Part shown: one piece after another, positions 48,092 through 50,383 of the stretch
Layout: each line of letters opens with the position of its first letter
Position numbering within the stretch: position 1 is the first letter of the stretch
NCBI GenBank assembly: GCA_910574965.1
Contig: CAJTDB010000009.1
Span: 1 to 50,383 of the forward strand
Origin: Lachnospiraceae bacterium
Lineage (GTDB): Bacteria > Bacillota > Clostridia > Lachnospirales > Lachnospiraceae
Length of the DNA stretch: 50,383 nucleotides
Direction of reading: 5' to 3'
Translations under genes and position numbers: made by a program
The notes under the pieces: generated by a model
Seen by the model: only the letters and a program-made list of their open reading frames with translations
What the model was told of the DNA's origin: nothing
Database searches by the model: none

Positions 48092-48101
48092 GTGGAATTA
48101 C

Positions 48102-48881
48102 GTGATTTATATTACAGGTGACTGTCATGGATCCTTTGAACGCTTTTCAAAACGTCGGCGTATGAAATCAGCTTTTCTGCCGGAGAAAGGTGATTATGTG
48201 ATTGTATGCGGTGATTTGGGATTGTTGTGGGCGAAAGACAGAGAATTTGAATATCATCTGAAGTGGCTCTCCAGACTGCCGTTTACGCTTCTTTGGGTAC
48301 AGGGCAATCATGAAAATTACAATATGATCGCAGAATATCCGACGGAGCAGTGGCACGGTGGCAGAGTGCGTCATATAGTCAGGGACAAAATCATCCTTCT
48401 GGAGCGCGGTCAGATCTTCCATATGGAGGGGAAAAGCTTTTTTACATTCGGCGGGGCATCCAGTCATGACATTCAGGGAGGCATACTGGACAGAAGTTCG
48501 CCGGATTTCAAGAGAGATAAGAGACGGGCGGTTCAGAGCGGCCTGCCTTATCGAATCAGAAATGAATCATGGTGGGCGCAGGAACTGCCGACAGATGCTG
48601 AACTGCAGGAGGGTATGAACAATCTTTCCAGAGCGGGTTTTTCTGTTGATTATGTGATTACGCATTGTCTGTCAGGCAGTATGCAGGAGAAACTGGGGAG
48701 CCTTTATGGGAATGACGCCAGATCTTATGAGGGAGACATTCTGACGGATTATTTTGACAGGCTGGAGCAGAACTTACAGTACAGGATATGGTTCTGCGGA
48801 CATTATCATATAAATCTGCGGCTGGATAAAAAGCATGTGATATTGTATAAGGAAGTTGTCTGTCCTGATGATTTCCGGTGA
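48102..48881 (+). CDS. metallophosphoesterase (accessory region)
   Basis: A 259-residue calcineurin-like phosphoesterase. From GTG 48102 it begins YITGDCHGSFERF (Asp and His near residues 5-7) and shows VCGDLGLLW (about 39-47), VQGNHENY (about 66-73), the FTFGGASSHD loop, VITHCLSG (about 186) and FCGHYHINLRL (about 229). The motifs are complete. The frame is open upstream to 47871, but those residues come from duplicated integrase and Rpn sequence, so I prefer GTG 48102 behind AAAGGAG (48084-48090), itself part of the copied Rpn sequence. The gene may therefore be translated from a borrowed ribosome binding site. Confidence 0.85.
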   Translation: MIYITGDCHGSFERFSKRRRMKSAFLPEKGDYVIVCGDLGLLWAKDREFEYHLKWLSRLPFTLLWVQGNHENYNMIAEYPTEQWHGGRVRHIVRDKIILLERGQIFHMEGKSFFTFGGASSHDIQGGILDRSSPDFKRDKRRAVQSGLPYRIRNESWWAQELPTDAELQEGMNNLSRAGFSVDYVITHCLSGSMQEKLGSLYGNDARSYEGDILTDYFDRLEQNLQYRIWFCGHYHINLRLDKKHVILYKEVVCPDDFR

Positions 48882-49081
48882 AGATGATTTAGCAGGAAGC
48901 CGGCTTTAAAGCAGCGGCACGATACAACAGGAGGCAGAGAGAGGAATCTGGCTGAATATTTATTTCAGATAGAAAAGTGTGATGGTGAAATGACAGAATC
49001 CTATGAAGTATGTGATTTCTGATCAATTCCATTCAGGGAACAGCAGATGCTGGTAAGTTTTAAGAAATAATGTGAAATTGT
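48882..49081 (+). other. gap with a possible gene remnant
   Basis: A short open stretch (about 48943-49021) ending in TGA encodes an acidic peptide without a clear start or ribosome binding site. It may be debris of a lost gene. Nothing else was seen here. Confidence 0.3.
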
Positions 49082-49124
49082 GGGCTTTCGCTAATGTAAA
49101 AAGTTAGCGAAAGCCCTTATTTTT
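49082..49124 (+). terminator. strong terminator between phosphoesterase and DMT genes
   Basis: GGGCTTTCGCTAA and TTAGCGAAAGCCC form a perfect 13-bp stem with a TGTAAAAAG loop, followed by TTATTTTT on the plus strand. The right arm overlaps the last codons of the minus-strand gene. Confidence 0.92.
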
Positions 49125-49991
49125 GCTTTCTGACAGGAACAGACCTGCCAATGTTAAAACAGTTCCCGCTGCCGCAAGCGCAGTGATTTTCTCGTGGAGA
49201 ATTGCCACGGAAGTTACTACCGTGATTACAGGAATCATGTAAATATAAACGCTTGTTTTAACAGCTCCCAGCATTTTGACCGCATAATTCCATGTAACAA
49301 AACAAAGGGCCGATGCGCCCAGCCCAAGAAAGAGGATATTGAACAGACAGACCGGATCGGCAAATCTTGTCAAATCCCATTCAAAATCAAACAGGAACAG
49401 TGCCGGGAACATAAATAAAATACCATAGAAAAACACCCGGCGGGTGGTGAGAAGGGTACTGTAACCATAGCCGCTGATTTTCTTTGTCAGCACGGAATAG
49501 CAGGCCCAGATCAGAGCAGCAAACAATGCCAGCAGATCTCCGGCGGGATTTAATTGCAGCTTAGAGCCATTGAAACTAATCAGAAAGATTCCGGACATAG
49601 CAACTGTAAAGCCAATGAAAAAGCTGGCACTGGGTCTTTCCTCTTTCAGTACCAGATGGGACAAAATAGCAGTGAAAAACGGGGCCACGGAAATAATAAT
49701 GCCCACGTTTGACGCCATCGTATAAGTAAGTGCAATGTTTTCCAGAAGGTAATACAGGCAGATTCCGCACAAACCCGCCGCAGCAAAGGTCAGTTCCTGA
49801 GACTTGCTTGTCCCTTTCAGACGGCGGGGATAAACGGCCAGTAGGGCTGCCAGCCCCATAACAAAACGGAAAAACAGTATTTCCACCGGCTGAAAGTCCT
49901 TCAGCAGAATTTTCGTAGAAATAAAAGTCGTTCCCCAGACTACAATGGTAAGCAGAGCAAAAAGATGCCCTGCGGTGCTGTTGTGTTTCAT
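49104..49991 (-). CDS. EamA/DMT-family transporter
   Basis: A 295-residue membrane protein with ten hydrophobic helices in two homologous EamA halves. The first has FALLTIVVWGTTFISTKILLKDFQPVEILFFRF (about 9-41), and the second restarts at GDLLALFAALIWACYSVLTKK (about 155-175). Members export or import metabolites such as amino acids or nucleosides; the substrate is unknown. I take the start at 49991, behind AGGAGG on the minus strand; a longer frame reaches 50060. A TATAAT (minus strand, 50017-50022) probably serves as -10. It lies in the accessory part of the window. Confidence 0.9.
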   Translation of the reverse strand: MKHNSTAGHLFALLTIVVWGTTFISTKILLKDFQPVEILFFRFVMGLAALLAVYPRRLKGTSKSQELTFAAAGLCGICLYYLLENIALTYTMASNVGIIISVAPFFTAILSHLVLKEERPSASFFIGFTVAMSGIFLISFNGSKLQLNPAGDLLALFAALIWACYSVLTKKISGYGYSTLLTTRRVFFYGILFMFPALFLFDFEWDLTRFADPVCLFNILFLGLGASALCFVTWNYAVKMLGAVKTSVYIYMIPVITVVTSVAILHEKITALAAAGTVLTLAGLFLSESKNKGFR

Positions 49992-50115
49992 GTGCTTGTC
50001 CTCCTTGCTGGTACTTATTATATCAGACAGAAGGGTCTTTGGCTTGTAAAATATATTCATTTTCCGTTTATTTGTTTAAAGGGGGATCAAAGAAGAAGTA
50101 TCAGAATAAAAAATT

Positions 50116-50279
50116 GTTCCAAAAAGTGTACTTTTTGGCTAATGATTATATCGTCTCAAACACGAAAAAGTTTAGCACAGTTTCACCTAAAAATCAAGAA
50201 CTACTCTCTATTTTTCCAGTCAATTCCGACAAAACTCCAGTATACGAAAAGCTTTCTCAAAAAGTACACTTTTTGGAAC
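50116..50279. repeat. two 22-base palindromes in inverted orientation
   Basis: 50116-50137 (GTTCCAAAAAGTGTACTTTT then TG) is repeated exactly as its reverse complement at 50258-50279. Each copy is itself a dyad: CCAAAAAGT and ACTTTTTGG around two bases in the first; the second lacks one outer C. 120 AT-rich bases lie between. They stand just before a gene start at 50305 and could be operators or ends of a mobile element. Confidence 0.85.
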
Positions 50280-50304
50280 ACCCCATATTCAAAGGAATCC
50301 GCCG

Positions 50305-50383
50305 ATGTCTGCAGACACCATATGCAAGATCATTCGCCAATACAGCAAGTCTCCCCTTTCTGCGGAAGATATGCAGAAGCTTC
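50305..50383 (+). CDS. start of a gene cut by the window end
   Basis: ATG 50305 follows AAAGGA (50291-50296) at a normal spacing and opens a frame that runs off the right edge after 26 residues (MSADTICKIIRQYSKSPLSA, then EDMQKL). The sequence faintly recalls the N-terminus of transposon-encoded proteins in Lachnospiraceae, perhaps of the TnpB kind, but I cannot confirm this from 26 residues. The paired palindromes upstream may belong to the same element or regulate it. Confidence 0.45.
   Translation, partial: MSADTICKIIRQYSKSPLSAEDMQKL

Noticed and set aside
47871-48101. N-terminal extension of the phosphoesterase
   Set aside because: These 77 codons are made of duplicated integrase and Rpn DNA. 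The conserved fold starts at the GTG at 48102, which has a ribosome binding site.

Overview
The window looks like a chromosomal segment of a spore-forming, anaerobic Clostridia bacterium, most likely a Lachnospiraceae. The evidence is an alpha/beta-type small acid-soluble spore protein, a Rex redox repressor, a biotin-dependent sodium-pumping decarboxylase operon, strong AGGAGG-type ribosome binding sites, consensus TTGACA/TATAAT promoters, and moderate GC with many CGG/CCG codons. The genus cannot be fixed from the sequence. No rRNA, tRNA or CRISPR array was seen.

1-9.6 kb: housekeeping genes. These are a lipoprotein, a spore protein, ribosomal protein S21 (58 aa), a divergent PAP2 membrane protein, two D-Ala-D-Ala carboxypeptidases flanking a phosphoesterase and scpA-scpB, and a convergent pair (phosphoesterase plus an unusual ParB-like/BMP fusion). 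9.8-15.4 kb: a five-gene decarboxylase operon that carries two different carboxyltransferases, one biotin carrier, one OadG-like subunit and one sodium-pump beta subunit; two tandem 101-bp hairpin units sit before its last gene. 15.4-18.8 kb: a large hybrid sensor kinase on the minus strand.

19.1-32.2 kb: rex, an NAD(P)HX dehydratase, alr, mazF without an antitoxin, yebC, a zinc-ribbon/CFI-box protein, metY and a small membrane protein. Then comes an ABC-F ribosome-protection gene behind an apparent attenuator with a three-codon upstream ORF, a TtcA-like enzyme, a PH-like protein and endonuclease V next to LexA-box-like palindromes, and an OmpR-type two-component system.

32.3-43.4 kb: a DeoR regulator followed by a nine-gene uptake and catabolic operon from a perfect consensus promoter: lipoprotein, two permeases without an ATPase, SDR, FGGY kinase, HAD phosphatase, BtpA/SgcQ protein, M42 peptidase and an allophanate-hydrolase-like amidase. 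I know of no described pathway with this gene set; it is the best candidate for a new catabolic system. 43.4-46.2 kb: an inositol-monophosphatase-like gene and the NifU-like/GGGtGRT pair, whose function is unknown to me.

46.2-50.4 kb: accessory DNA. It holds a decayed tyrosine recombinase, an Rpn-type nuclease, a mosaic duplication made from both of these, a phosphoesterase, a DMT transporter, and at the right edge two palindromes in inverted orientation upstream of a gene cut by the window end.
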